Below are positions 1-11,053 of a stretch of 64,000 bases of DNA, one piece after another (the first letter of the stretch is position 1; each line of letters starts with the position of its first letter). The stretch is taken from positions 62,001 through 126,000 of the forward strand of contig QNQO01000799.1 in the NCBI GenBank assembly GCA_003290165.1, in the 5' to 3' direction. A model generated the notes under the pieces. It was not told the DNA's origin, made no database searches, and saw nothing but the letters and a program-made list of their open reading frames with translations. The stretch comes from Berberis thunbergii. Taxonomy: Eukaryota > Streptophyta > Magnoliopsida > Ranunculales > Berberidaceae. Made by a program: the position numbers and the translations under genes.

Positions 1-665
1 TGACAGCTACTATGGTAGACATGATAGACACATGTTTGAAATAACTTGGAATTAATACAACATACAATCAGTGAATACATTTGTAAATTGTTATCTACCA
101 AAGATATGCACTTTGAGATGCATAAACAATCAACGCATACCACCCACTTCCAAATTTCAAGTTGTTTAAAACATATGCCTATCATGTTGTCAATATTATA
201 GGCAAATCATGAAATACACTTTGCTTACCATCACCAACAAGGTATTTGCACATTAAACACTTTTTCTTACCCCAAATAGATTGTACCAAAAAAAAATAAA
301 ATGATGAAGACTTGGAACGGGAACATCCTTCGAAAAAAAAGAGAAGATTTGAAATGGAGAGGCGACTAGAGTACTAGAGTAGCAATTGCATATCTGAATA
401 GATCCGTTGAAGGAGTTGAAGTTGGACGAGTCCTTGAAGGAGAATGAGACATTGGGGGGAGAGAATCATATGTGACGTCCTTGAATTTCATAATATACAA
501 AAACCCTTTCTCAAATAAATGATACAAAATTTACTTGTCAATTTAATGAATCTTCAAAAAATATATATAAAGTCTGTGCTTATTTTACGAAATATGGTTG
601 TATTTTCATGCTAGAAAATGTTAATTTCCCAAAATTAAACAAAAAAGTAAAAAATAATAATCGAG
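1..665. other. Upstream intergenic sequence, nothing recognised
   Basis: AT-rich DNA upstream of the first gene. I see no coding frame with family similarity, no terminal repeats and no convincing TATA box. Confidence 0.5.
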
Positions 666-695
666 GAGAAGAAGAAGAAGAAGAAGAAGAAGAAA
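666..695. repeat. (GAA)n microsatellite in promoter/5' UTR
   Basis: About nine uninterrupted GAA units lie roughly 125 bp before the first gene's ATG. GA-rich repeats at this position are common in plant core promoters and 5' UTRs. No regulatory role is shown. Confidence 0.85.
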
Positions 696-1444
696 GTGTC
701 CATGTGTCACTTAGCTAACCTTCAACTTGGGAAATTGCTCTCCACTGGTAACCAAATAAGCACATCAAGAAGGGAAAATTTGTACAGTATTTCGCGTCAA
801 CAACTCTTTCCTTCCCTCCATGGCTGCGATCTGCATCAATTGTCTTCTCCACTGCTCACTCCAATTATCTCAAACAAAGAAACCCATTTTCCCATTCTTC
901 TCATCTTCCCCTCACACTAAGTCAATTTCCTCCAATCCAAGCTTTACCTTCTCTCCCATCAAACCCAAGCTCTCAACAAGTAGACTCTCTCATGTTACTA
1001 ATGCTCTTGTTTCCCAAGATAATGCAGTCGGATCAAGCTCCTCTGCCACTGATTCATTCAAATTCACTTACTTGGAGGTGAGGTTTTCGTAAATTTCATT
1101 TCTTTCTATTCAAGTTTTGAAATTTATGAGTTTTTCAATACAGGGGAATAGCTGGTTGTGGGATGTGGGTGGGTTGAAAATTCTGGTTGATCCAATTTTG
1201 GTGGGTAATTTGGACTTTGGGGTTCCTTGGCTTTATGATGCATCCAAGAAGTATTTGAAGAATTTTCAGGTAACATTATTTTTTATTTTGAGGACCCCAT
1301 TGCTATCTGGTGTTTCTTTTACTTTCTAATGTATTTTTTTTTAAATGTGTGTTTCTTTGATTTGTAATTCTAGAGCAGCTTGGGGATCTTCCGGAAATAG
1401 ATTGTTTGTTGATTACACAAAGCCTTGATTATCATTGCCATTTG

Positions 1445-1449
1445 AAGAC
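1445..1449. repeat. Left target-site duplication AAGAC
   Basis: AAGAC directly precedes the left LTR and recurs at 6826-6830 directly after the right LTR. Five bp is the usual Ty3/gypsy integration duplication. Removing the element and one copy leaves the host exon in frame (a His-Cys-His-Leu-Lys-Thr junction). Confidence 0.95.
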
Positions 1450-1807
1450 TGTCAGAACTGGAGACAATTTGTATCAACGAAAGAAGAAATCAGGAAAAAC
1501 AAGGGTGGAATTACTAAGGACGAGATTACAACTTCTAAAGGTTTCTCTGAACCAGTAGACCTAAAGCTAATTGCTTACAAAAGAGATGCCTCTGCTCTCT
1601 GTTCTTCCCTCTTTTTATAGCTACAGTCCTAACTGATTTACAAACAGAACCGGTGGATGCAAGCCACTTGTCTTCATCCTGTTTGCTCCACTAACTAACA
1701 GGTATGTAAATGTCTATTCTACCCTTGATTCAGTTTATTGAGCGCCAAGTTTTCCCACTCCTCTTCCCGCTCTGTTTTTCTACTTTCATTTTGATTTGGT
1801 CATGACA
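1450..1807 (-). repeat. 3' LTR of the chromovirus
   Basis: 358 bp. On the - strand it begins TGTCATGACC and ends GTTCTGACA. It matches the copy at 6468-6825 except at 1741 (A versus G) and 1757 (A versus G). Small open frames inside it are not genes. Confidence 0.95.
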
Positions 1808-1822
1808 ATACCTCTCCCTTCA
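1808..1822 (-). other. Polypurine tract of the chromovirus
   Basis: On the - strand the purine-rich GAAGGGAGAGG lies three bases before the 3' LTR, where plus-strand DNA synthesis is primed in LTR retrotransposons. Confidence 0.8.
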
Positions 1823-1836
1823 GAAGACCCTTGTCC

Positions 1837-4800
1837 TCAAGGGTGAAAAGATGGAAACATTGCTCGAATGTGGTCCCAATCTTCCCAGGTAGCCTCCGCT
1901 GAAGTAGAGTTGGACCACTGAATCAGGAGTTGGGTGACCGCTCTGTTGTGTCGAGGGACTAACCTGCGAGCTAGGATTTTTGTTGGTTCAGCTCGAAAGT
2001 TGCCTTGATGATCGACTAGTGGGAGGAGTGGAGTAGGAATGATGTTGGTGCCAAGCTTCCTTTTCAGTTGGGAGATGTGAAACACAGGATGAATACGGGA
2101 CCTGGGTGGGAGGGCAAGCTGGTAGGCTACGGAGCCAATTTTGTCTTGCACTTGGAAGGGACCATAGAATTTGGCAGCCAACTTCAAATTCTTGCGCAAA
2201 TGGAGCGAGGTCTGTCGATATGGCTGCAATTTCAGGTATACCCAGTCTCCAATTGCAAGGACCCTTTCACTTCTTTTCCTGTCTGCATAGAATTTCATTC
2301 GTTCTTGTGCCTTCTGAAGTTTTTCTTTTATAATCTGTAGCATATGCTCTCTCTCCCTTAAGTAGTGTTGGACATCCTGTATAGCAAGATGAGAGCTTGG
2401 GGGAAGTGCTAGAAAGGGCGGGGTATAACCATATAGTGCCTCGAATGGGGTTGATTGGAGGCTGGTGTGATAGGTAGTATTAAACCAGAATTCAGCCAGG
2501 TATAACCAGTTAGCCCATTGGCTTGGGGCATCTCCTGTTAAACACCTTAGATACGTCTCCAAACAGGAGTTAGTCCTCTCGGATTGACCATCCGTTTGTG
2601 GGTGGTAGGCGGAGCTGAGTGAGAGTTTGGTACCCAGTGTCTTAAAGAGGTCTTGCCATAAAGCACTTATGAACACCTTGTCTCTGTCAGAGATTATGGA
2701 AGATGGGAGGCCATGGAGTTTATAAATGTTGTGGAGGAATAGGTTGGCAATGGTGGAAGCAGTGTAAGGGTGGGCTAATGAGATGAAATGTGCATATTTG
2801 GTAAGTCTGTCCACTATGACTAGGATGACTGTGTGTTTGTTGGATGGTGGAAGCCCTTCAATAAAATCCATGGCAATGTGTTGCCATGCATGTTCTGGGA
2901 TAGGGAGAGGTTGTAATAGTCCTCCATAACTACTCTGATCTCCTTTGTTCCTCTGACAGATATCACAGTTGGAAATGAATGTAATGAGTTGAGTCTTAAG
3001 TCCAAGCCAAAAAAAATATAGCTTGGCTCTTTGGTAGGTGGCTGATATTCCTGAATGTCCCCCAATTGCTGAGCTGTGCAATTCCTTGATGATTTGTTCC
3101 CGGAGTCCGCCATTAGACCCAATGTAGACAAGATTGTTGTATTTGAGAAGGCCTTGGTGTAGAGTATAAGGGGGGCAAGAGTCAGCCTTTATATGTAGCT
3201 TTTGTAGGATAGAATGAGCATGATGATCCCCTTCATAACTTGAAATCACTTCCTGGATCCATTGTGGAGTGATGATGGTCATAGCATTGAGATTTGTCCT
3301 GGTAGTTGCAGTCTGATCATGTTCTGAAATACACCTGGAAAGGGCGTCTGCGGCCTGGTTTTCACTGCCCTTTTTGTAGAATATTTCATAATCAAAGCCT
3401 AGCAATTTGGAGAGCCATCTTTGTTGAGTCATTGTGGTGACTTTTTGGGAGAGGAAGTACTTAATACTTTGATGATCTGTGTATATCTGAAATTTTGAAC
3501 CAAGTAAGTAAGTTTTCCATTTTTGGACAGCCAACACAATAGCCAATAGTTCTTTTTCATAGGTTGACAAGGTTTGGTTTTTTGGACCCAATGACTTACT
3601 GAAATAAGCAATAGGTTTGCCCTGTTGTGAAAGAACAGCCCCTACTCCTTTAGAAGATGCATCAGTTTCAATGGTAAATGGAGATTTGAAATCAGGTAAG
3701 CTTAGGACAGGGGTTTGACACATTGCATTTTTGAGTTGGTGGAAGGCTTGGGAAGCAAGGGGAGACCAACAAAAAGAATTTTTCTTGAGGAGATTAGTTA
3801 GGGGTTGTGCAATTAAACCATAACCCTTAATAAATTTCCTATAGTAACCTGTAAGTCCTAGGAATCCTCTAAGTTGTTTGATATTTGTAGGGGTAGGCCA
3901 TTTGGTCATGGATTCAATCTTTGATGGGTCGGCTTCTACTCCATTAGGGCTGATAGTGTGTCCCAGATATTCTAATTTAGGCTGAAAAAATGAGCACTTG
4001 GAGAGTTTTATATATAAGGAGTGGTGCCTAAGGGTAGATAGGATAATGTGTAGATGATGTAGGTGAAGCTCCTTTGTAGGACTATAAACTAGGATGTCAT
4101 CAAAGAATACTAGGACAAACTTTCTCAGGTAGGGGGCAAAAATATTGTTCATTAAGGCTTGAAAAGTTGCTGGTGCATTGGTTAACCCAAAAGGCATTAC
4201 TTTGAACTCAAAATGTCCATGGTGTGTTTTGAAGGCTGTTTTGTGAACATCTGAGGGGTGGACTAATATCTGGTGATAACCTGATCTTAAGTCAAGTTTG
4301 GAAAATATAGTTGATCCATGTAATTCATCTAATAGTTCATCAATAAGAGGTATGGGGAACTTATCTTTGATTGTGATGTCATTCAGTCTTCTGTAGTCTA
4401 CACAAAATCTCCAAGAGCCATCCTTCTTTTTGACTAGGAGGATGGGAGCAGCAAATGGGCTATGTGAGTGATGAATGATCCCTGACTCCATCATTTCCTG
4501 AATAAGTTGTTCAATGACTTCTTTCTGCATATAGGCCACTTTGTAGGGGTTTTGAGCTGGCGGAGAAGAGCCTGGTTTTAGTGGGATCCTGTGATCAAGG
4601 ACCCTTGTAGGAGGCAGTGAGCTGGGTTGCTGAAATATATCAGTAAATTCCTGCAGTAATGGGACTATTTCAGGACTGAAGTTGGTAAAAGGGGTACTAG
4701 TAGGTGCTATTGCAAAAAGCTGCCCTATAAAGGTAGGAGAATGCTTTTTCAGGAACTTTGTAAATCCTTTGGAGTCTATCAAACACAGTGAGGCAGAGTT

Positions 4801-6408
4801 AGTACACCCTTGTAAAGTCACTTTTCTTCCTTCAATTGTCACTGTCATCTGTAATTTCTGCAGGTTCAAAGTAATGTCCCCAAATTGTTGTAACCAGTCA
4901 CCTCCTAGCACCATGCTATAACCCCCTAAAGGTAAGAGTCTGACACTTCCTTCAAAAAGAATCCCTTGCATTGTCCACTGTAGTCTTGGACACATAGCTG
5001 TGCTTATAAGCTGCTCTCCATTAGCCACTTTGACTATCATCTGTGGTGTGAGAGTTGTAGGCCACCTAGTGTCTTTAATGATTTGTGGGTCTATAAAAGA
5101 GTGAGTGCTGCCTGTGTCTATTAAAATGGACATGGGTTTCTTCTTTAGCATTCCTTTGAGTAGCAAGGTATTGGTAGAGACACTCCCATGAATAGCATGG
5201 AGTGATACTTCCATATCGGTTTGAACCTCTTGGACTAGGTCTTCACAGTCAATTGGATCAGACTCCTCATTCTCAATAATTTCACTGTCAGGAACTAGCA
5301 TATATAAATGCTGATGTTTGCAAATATGACCAGGCTTGTAGATTTCCTCACAATTGTAACACAATCCCTTATCTCTTCTTATCTTCATCTGTGCAGGTGT
5401 TAGGCGTTTTATGGGTGGATTATTATTGGCAAACCTGATGTTGTTTGAGGCATTGTGTGAGTAGGCAGGTCTTGGTGTATTGGAGGAGGTTTGGTTGCTT
5501 GTGTTTGAGATGGGGTTTGAAAGGTTGTAAGGTGATGGTTTGGTGCTATGGTTAGGGTTTGTGTATGTATGGTATTTTGTGTTATGGTAGTAGTTGTTAG
5601 GTCCTTTGTTTGAATTGGATTTGTGCAGGGATGCCTCATGCATACGAGCTAGGGAGAAAGCCTGGGTAACACTGGTAGGTTTAAAGAGTTGCACCATAGA
5701 TTTTATCTCACTCTTAAGGCCACTAATGAAGCTTAGAATGAAGTATTGTTCATCCAAATGCTGGTTGTGAGACAACATCAAGGATTTGAGTTCTTCAAAC
5801 AGGTCATAGTATTCACTGACAGAATTTGCTTGACACAATTTGTTAAAGGAATCGACATAATTATCTAATACTGCTTCTTCAAATCTGTCACAGAGATCAT
5901 GAATGAATATGTCCCATGGTATCACCCCCTTGCCCAATTGGTAATTCAAGAACCATTGGTCCGCTTTGCCTGTCAGATGTATGGAGGCAACACTGACCTT
6001 GTTCTCATCTACAATCTGGTAGAAAGTGAAATATCTCTCACTTTTCTTAGCCCAAGACCTAGGGTTAGTCCCATCAAATTGGGGAAAGTCCAATTTAGGT
6101 AGCCTAGAATACGTACCTTGACCTTCCCAATGGCTTTGGGAAGGGGATCTGTTGGCATGATCAATAGATCCAGCAGACTGAGAACTGGTAGATCTCTGTG
6201 GAGGAGCCATGCTGATAGCAGACTGATTGCCTTGGATCAGTTGAGTCAATTGCTCAAAACGAGCATCCAGCTTCTTCTCTAAGGTATCTTGGGACTGAGC
6301 AAACTTCTTTAATTCTCCCTTCACCAACTCGATCTGGCCAGAGTTTTCAGCTAAGTGTTTTCTGGTTTCTCTCATGAATGTCTCTATCTCTTTAGCTCTT
6401 GTTTCCAT
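1837..6408 (-). CDS. Gag-pol polyprotein of a Ty3/gypsy chromovirus
   Basis: A single open frame without stops or shifts. The frame stays open to 6495, but upstream of the Met at 6406-6408 it runs through the primer-binding site into the LTR, so I prefer that Met (METRAKEIE). Numbered over the 1,552-residue frame: Gag about 130-290; zinc knuckle C379-C382-H390-C392; aspartic protease DTG at 460-462; reverse transcriptase about 640-850 with FFDD near 797-800; RNase H starting near D943 (ETDASS) with ADALSR near 1049; integrase zinc finger H1140, H1147, C1177, C1180 and the catalytic triad D1210, D1270, E1306; chromodomain-like end about 1505-1550 (ATWED). All catalytic residues I can check are present. 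The product makes virus-like particles, copies the RNA and integrates the DNA. Frame integrity suggests it may still be competent; expression is not shown. Confidence 0.95.
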   Translation of the reverse strand: METRAKEIETFMRETRKHLAENSGQIELVKGELKKFAQSQDTLEKKLDARFEQLTQLIQGNQSAISMAPPQRSTSSQSAGSIDHANRSPSQSHWEGQGTYSRLPKLDFPQFDGTNPRSWAKKSERYFTFYQIVDENKVSVASIHLTGKADQWFLNYQLGKGVIPWDIFIHDLCDRFEEAVLDNYVDSFNKLCQANSVSEYYDLFEELKSLMLSHNQHLDEQYFILSFISGLKSEIKSMVQLFKPTSVTQAFSLARMHEASLHKSNSNKGPNNYYHNTKYHTYTNPNHSTKPSPYNLSNPISNTSNQTSSNTPRPAYSHNASNNIRFANNNPPIKRLTPAQMKIRRDKGLCYNCEEIYKPGHICKHQHLYMLVPDSEIIENEESDPIDCEDLVQEVQTDMEVSLHAIHGSVSTNTLLLKGMLKKKPMSILIDTGSTHSFIDPQIIKDTRWPTTLTPQMIVKVANGEQLISTAMCPRLQWTMQGILFEGSVRLLPLGGYSMVLGGDWLQQFGDITLNLQKLQMTVTIEGRKVTLQGCTNSASLCLIDSKGFTKFLKKHSPTFIGQLFAIAPTSTPFTNFSPEIVPLLQEFTDIFQQPSSLPPTRVLDHRIPLKPGSSPPAQNPYKVAYMQKEVIEQLIQEMMESGIIHHSHSPFAAPILLVKKKDGSWRFCVDYRRLNDITIKDKFPIPLIDELLDELHGSTIFSKLDLRSGYHQILVHPSDVHKTAFKTHHGHFEFKVMPFGLTNAPATFQALMNNIFAPYLRKFVLVFFDDILVYSPTKELHLHHLHIILSTLRHHSLYIKLSKCSFFQPKLEYLGHTISPNGVEADPSKIESMTKWPTPTNIKQLRGFLGLTGYYRKFIKGYGLIAQPLTNLLKKNSFCWSPLASQAFHQLKNAMCQTPVLSLPDFKSPFTIETDASSKGVGAVLSQQGKPIAYFSKSLGPKNQTLSTYEKELLAIVLAVQKWKTYLLGSKFQIYTDHQSIKYFLSQKVTTMTQQRWLSKLLGFDYEIFYKKGSENQAADALSRCISEHDQTATTRTNLNAMTIITPQWIQEVISSYEGDHHAHSILQKLHIKADSCPPYTLHQGLLKYNNLVYIGSNGGLREQIIKELHSSAIGGHSGISATYQRAKLYFFWLGLKTQLITFISNCDICQRNKGDQSSYGGLLQPLPIPEHAWQHIAMDFIEGLPPSNKHTVILVIVDRLTKYAHFISLAHPYTASTIANLFLHNIYKLHGLPSSIISDRDKVFISALWQDLFKTLGTKLSLSSAYHPQTDGQSERTNSCLETYLRCLTGDAPSQWANWLYLAEFWFNTTYHTSLQSTPFEALYGYTPPFLALPPSSHLAIQDVQHYLREREHMLQIIKEKLQKAQERMKFYADRKRSERVLAIGDWVYLKLQPYRQTSLHLRKNLKLAAKFYGPFQVQDKIGSVAYQLALPPRSRIHPVFHISQLKRKLGTNIIPTPLLPLVDHQGNFRAEPTKILARRLVPRHNRAVTQLLIQWSNSTSAEATWEDWDHIRAMFPSFHP

Positions 6409-6452
6409 TGTAATGGTGATGGATTGTTGGTACCACAGGTTAGGGTTCGAAC

Positions 6453-6465
6453 GGCTCTGATACCA
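6453..6465 (-). other. Primer-binding site complementary to tRNA-iMet
   Basis: On the - strand TGGTATCAGAGCC starts two bases after the 5' LTR. This is the standard plant PBS, matching the 3' end of initiator tRNA-Met. Confidence 0.95.
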
Positions 6466-6467
6466 AA

Positions 6468-6825
6468 TGTCAGAACTGGAGACAATTTGTATCAACGAAA
6501 GAAGAAATCAGGAAAAACAAGGGTGGAATTACTAAGGACGAGATTACAACTTCTAAAGGTTTCTCTGAACCAGTAGACCTAAAGCTAATTGCTTACAAAA
6601 GAGATGCCTCTGCTCTCTGTTCTTCCCTCTTTTTATAGCTACAGTCCTAACTGATTTACAAACAGAACCGGTGGATGCAAGCCACTTGTCTTCATCCTGT
6701 TTGCTCCACTAACTAACAGGTATGTAAATGTCTATTCTACCCTTGATTCAGTTTATTGGGCGCCAAGTTTTCCCGCTCCTCTTCCCGCTCTGTTTTTCTA
6801 CTTTCATTTTGATTTGGTCATGACA
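6468..6825 (-). repeat. 5' LTR of the chromovirus
   Basis: 358 bp, the promoter-side LTR for the - strand element. It is followed on the + strand side by the second AAGAC copy at 6826-6830. Confidence 0.95.
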
Positions 6826-6918
6826 AAGACCTTGAATCCACTTTCTAAAATCATGCCACAAGTTCGTGTTATTGCGACCCCCAATGCGGAGGCCTTGTTG
6901 AACCCACTATTCAGCAAT

Positions 6919-9240
6919 GTAAGTGATGTTATTGAGGTTATCTTTCCTGTTTTTAGGCCAATTTGAAATAGTATTATTATTTTTTCACTGAAAATGGTTG
7001 TTTGGAGAAAGCTAATTTATCTGCAACAACTCCAGGGGACTCAGAGTTGTTACTTTTTATTAAGGGGTGCAATTTGAATAAAACACTTGCCGAAAATTGA
7101 ACAATTACAGGTATGGGAGTAGGGTGGTGGTTGGGAAGTGGGAAAGTTCAAGGTCTATAAGGGTTTGGGTATGGAGTGTGGAAAGTGCTATGAAAAAGGA
7201 TGGATCAGTCATAAATGAAGTCAATACAAGTTTGGAAGAGGGGACAAATTAGGTTTTGGGAAGATGTTTAAGGTGAAAGAGGCACTATTTTTCTCCCTTG
7301 TAATCTAATTCAAATGATAAACATCTCATCCAAATGGTCACATTTCATAAGTTGAACCTCAAAAGGAACCGGAATGACTGGAAATTGATAGTTTGGCTTG
7401 TTTCTTAGACAGGATTGGCAGTTCGCCTCATACATGTAACAACGACTCCCCTATTTAGAAAGGAAACAACTCTCAAGTATCTTTTGGGTCAAATTATACT
7501 TGCATCTTTTATGCACTTTTTACTTGGATCATCCTAATTTAATTATAATCTTATAGTTATTTTGATACTATGTGCATATCGGGTGCATATCTGCTCCCTG
7601 AGTTGCTTCTTTTTGCTTGAACCTGACAAATTAAAACTATGAAATTATTCTTAACCTAAGAAAATCTCAGGAATAAAACGTGGATCATTGTTAATGCATG
7701 TCCTTCATCCTTGCATTGAGAGACGGTCAACCATTTTTTTAATTTCTTTTTTTAATTATGCTTTTGCTTATAAGGTTCGGACTTCCCTTCCTGTTGATTC
7801 AGGGTGAGTTGTCATGTAAGGGATTTTTCTGTTCTCTTTGAAAATTGGTGCTATTACCTCTAAAGCTAATAAGCTTTGACATCTTGTCCCCTTTGCAATT
7901 TTAGGTGAATTATGGTTTGATCACAGCGAAAGAACTTTTAGGGACTTTGCATGGGGTTGATGGAGTCATTTTGGAATCAAAGCCCTTTTGTTCAACAGGT
8001 CAAACATTTTTTAGAGTTAGAGGAGTTCGTTTTGAGGTGTATATTAGTTATAGGGAGGGACTGTTTTTTATGTAGTTTTGTTAACTATTTTGATCTTTGT
8101 TTGCTTTTCTTTTCTTTTGGGTGTAGGCTATCTAGCTTTAGCTCTATCGCTTATTTTCATTTTTCACTAAAATCGCTATTTTGTTCATAAAAAGGAGTTA
8201 GTTGTTGCCTTTTCCGTTAATAATGGATCAATTTAACTCTTATGCTCCCGTATTTGGACTTCCTTTTGGTGAAATCAAGAGTGAGATGAGTTGAGCCCTT
8301 CGAATGCAAGCGTAGTTTTCTTCCCTTTTCATCTTACTACTACAATTACCAAAAGCAAGAAGCTTCAGCAATACGTTTATTTTGTGATTTGGTGCAACAC
8401 AGTCATCTTATGGTTTGGTGTGAAGTATGCTTGGATTAAATAGAAGGCTCATTAAGGGGATGGAACAACGAGCACACAATCACATCATAGATATCAAAAG
8501 TTTGTTGTTCAACTCGTGTGAATGTTTAATGGGCTTAAGAGATTATCTATTTAGGGGGATTTCGTTTTGATTGAGACAACCAACCTATTTTAAGGTCAAC
8601 TCAACCTCCTTTTTATCTGCTTTTCTTCTTTAAATATCTCATCATTTTAGCCACCAAGCAAAAGAAAACTAAATAAAATAGAAGCTCTAATTGTTGGCAA
8701 ACGCTCTTAAGCTTGTGCCAGAGGAATAGTTTTTTTTTATGATACTTCCCAACTCGAATTGATTGGGCTGGAAACTCTTTTTAGTTTGAATCCATAACAT
8801 TTTAACACTTGCATTAAAGGAACAAAAGCGCAGTACTATAAGATTAATTATTTTTTAGAGAACTTAATTTTGACCAATTTGTGTCAGTGTTATGTCCCAT
8901 GTAAGACTTGCTATAATTATATTTCCATAAGGTTATTACTTGTACCTTTGTTCAAGTTTGGTTTTTTGAATCCATTGCAATCTCATTGAAACTTTTTTTC
9001 TTTCTAAATCATTTCACTCGTCTTCGTTTCTGGCTTCCTCGTGCCAATGATTCACTTTTGTCCCTCTTCACTTTTATTATTCTGTTTTGTGATCAAAATC
9101 TAAGGATTCATACTAACTCTAGGCTTCTTTACTATTCCAAATTTGTTGTAAGCATTTCTAACCTGCAAAGCAAATGATAACTCTAGGATTTCATGTATGT
9201 TTAATTAACTGTCAACTCCTTATTCCAATACTTGTTGACA
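6919..9240. other. Start of host intron 3, no recognised element
   Basis: The intron opens with GTAAGT at 6919. I saw no coding similarity or terminal repeats. A stretch at 9134-9210 resembles 12595-12660 further along the same intron. Confidence 0.5.
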
Positions 9241-9273
9241 TGATACAAGTTTCTGTTGGAACCATTTGCCTAA

Positions 9274-10784
9274 TTACCGTGAGGAGGGATGGGGTAGAAT
9301 GTGCAGCAAGTAGCGCAGTCTGAGAACCTTTTTAGAAGCCAATGATGAAGAAGTATGAGCAACCTGAGTCTCAAAGGAAAGAAGACAAGCGCAGAAATCT
9401 TCATATTGTGGCAGAGGAGGAAAGTTTAAGATTGCAGTAACAATCATGGCATAATCAGGGCCAAGGTCACAAAGGAGAAAAGTTACCAACTCAACATTAG
9501 AAATGGGCTGACCAATTGCAGCAAGTGAGTCCCCAATGGATTTGGCACTTGCAAGCATTCAGAAACAGTCTGAATCCCTTAGAGAAAGACATAAGTTGGA
9601 AAACGAAGATTTGCTTCATTAGCAATGGATTATTGAGCAAAATGACGAGCTATGCTGTTAAACGACATTATAACGTTGATATAACGCTTAACGGGGGTGA
9701 GCCATTACGTTTTGACATTATCATGTTTTGGTATATGGCTCTGATATAACATCGTTATTGAGATAACATTTTTCAATAGCGTCGTTGTAACGTTTTGTTC
9801 TAATACCTAATTTTTTTTTAAAATTCACCCATTTCATTCTTGATTGAGAAGGACTAGAGCTCGTCGTTGCTGATCAACAGAGAATAAAACCTTGTCGGTC
9901 GACAGAGAATGAGAAAAGAAGAAGAAAAGAGAAAAGGTGAAGAGTTGATCGCATTCTCTATTGCGATCTCACTTTCTGTTGCAATCTCAAAGGGAATATT
10001 TTTGTAATTAATGTTTTGATATTTTTAAATTTAATGTTGTGGACATGGTTTACTTTTTTGAATTTATAATACATAATACTTAGTTGGGGTATCGGATATA
10101 TTTAAAAAATATTTCGTTATATACCCTTATATCTTTGTTATATTCCATTACAACCTATAATGCTTATGGACCGTTATGGGTTCGTTATCCATTTTAATTG
10201 CATAGATGGCGAGAGGGTGACTCCCAGGTGGCCTGAGAAGTCTTGGAACCCACAACAACAGCTGACATAGCCTCGGTTAGAGTAGAAGTGATGTACTTGA
10301 CCAATTGTTCATTTCGGTACCAGAAGTCGTATTCGGGGTTCCTCTGACTTGTTGTAGCGAGTTGAAGAGGTGGAGCCGAGAAAGAGCCATCAACAAACGC
10401 ATAAAGTTGTGCCTGATTAGGAATGGTTCCATTTTGCAAAGCCGAGTCATGTAGTTACCATCAGTCAACTTGGTGAAATGGGCAACACTAGGAGCAGATA
10501 AAGATACAACCAGGGGAAGCACTAGGAGAGATCTTAGAAGTGGTTGAAGTGGTCGTGGATTGAGCAGATGAAGTAGCCATGAGTGTGTGTGTATGTGCTG
10601 ATTTGGAAAAAAGAACAGTGCTTATGTGAATACAGCCTTCTGGTTGAGGCCAATCCTTGTGTATTATATACTGGTTTTGGAGGATAAAGTGTGTTGGATT
10701 GAAGAATAGTTGATTGAGACTGATGCATCTATTGTAAAGAAAGCAGGAATATTGGTTTTTGGTGTAGGTATAATTTCTGGGCAA
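9274..10784 (-). pseudogene. Ty1/copia gag remnant, split by an insertion
   Basis: The - strand frames hold pieces of a plant copia Gag in the right order. The N-terminal part is near 10194-10560 (FTKLTDGNY, YAFVDGSFSAPP, NPEYDFWYRNEQL, ATWESPSRHL). The following part is at 9274-9620 (AKSIGDSLAAIGQPIS, LCDLGPDYAM, SFETQVAH). Frames shift repeatedly and no pol is left, so it is a relic. A block at about 9640-10196 separates the two halves. No LTR pair could be assigned. Confidence 0.75.
9640..10196. mobile_element. Small AT-rich insertion inside the copia gag relic
   Basis: About 550 bp interrupt Gag between its ATWESPSRHL segment and the next block. The insert is rich in CGTTAT/ATAACG words and its ends are imperfect inverses (CTATGC ... 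GCATAG followed by TTAA/ATAACG words). It is probably a non-autonomous DNA transposon. The superfamily is not determined and boundaries are approximate. Confidence 0.5.
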
Positions 10785-11053
10785 TTGAAGTGTTGAGAGA
10801 GAGAAAGAGAGAATAACACTTGAAGGATTGAAACAGAGAGAGATTATTCAGTATTCAGCAGTTTAAATCAATAGAGATTCAACAGTTGCAGTGAATATAC
10901 AGAGATATCCAGCAGCAGCAGTCAACAGAGAGGTAGATGATGGAGAGAGAGGGTTGCTGGAAGAGTTTTCAGCAGTTGCAGACGATAGGGAGATCCAATC
11001 GATGGAGGCAGGGCTGTCGGAGGAGCAGAAGGGTTTTGGAAACTGAGTTATAG

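Larger units (their letters stand above)
1450..6825 (-). mobile_element. Complete Ty3/gypsy chromovirus (Reina-like size) inserted in a coding exon
   Basis: A full-length 5,376-bp LTR retrotransposon is read on the - strand. It has 358-bp LTRs with TG...CA ends, a tRNA-iMet-type primer-binding site, a polypurine tract, one gag-pol frame with a C-terminal chromodomain-like segment, and a perfect 5-bp duplication. The LTRs differ at two sites only (1741/6759 and 1757/6775), so the insertion is young. Small total length, short LTRs and a chromodomain-like tail suggest the Reina clade of chromoviruses. The clade call is inference and needs an RT phylogeny. Confidence 0.95.

Noticed and set aside
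1435..1620. Small + strand frame at the left LTR
   Set aside because: It runs from the host exon into the LTR and is not conserved coding sequence.
7904..8000. Possible extra exon of the MBL-fold gene
   Set aside because: Acceptor-like TTTTAG and an open stretch exist, but exon 3 joins exon 4 perfectly in frame and the family has no room for the extra residues.
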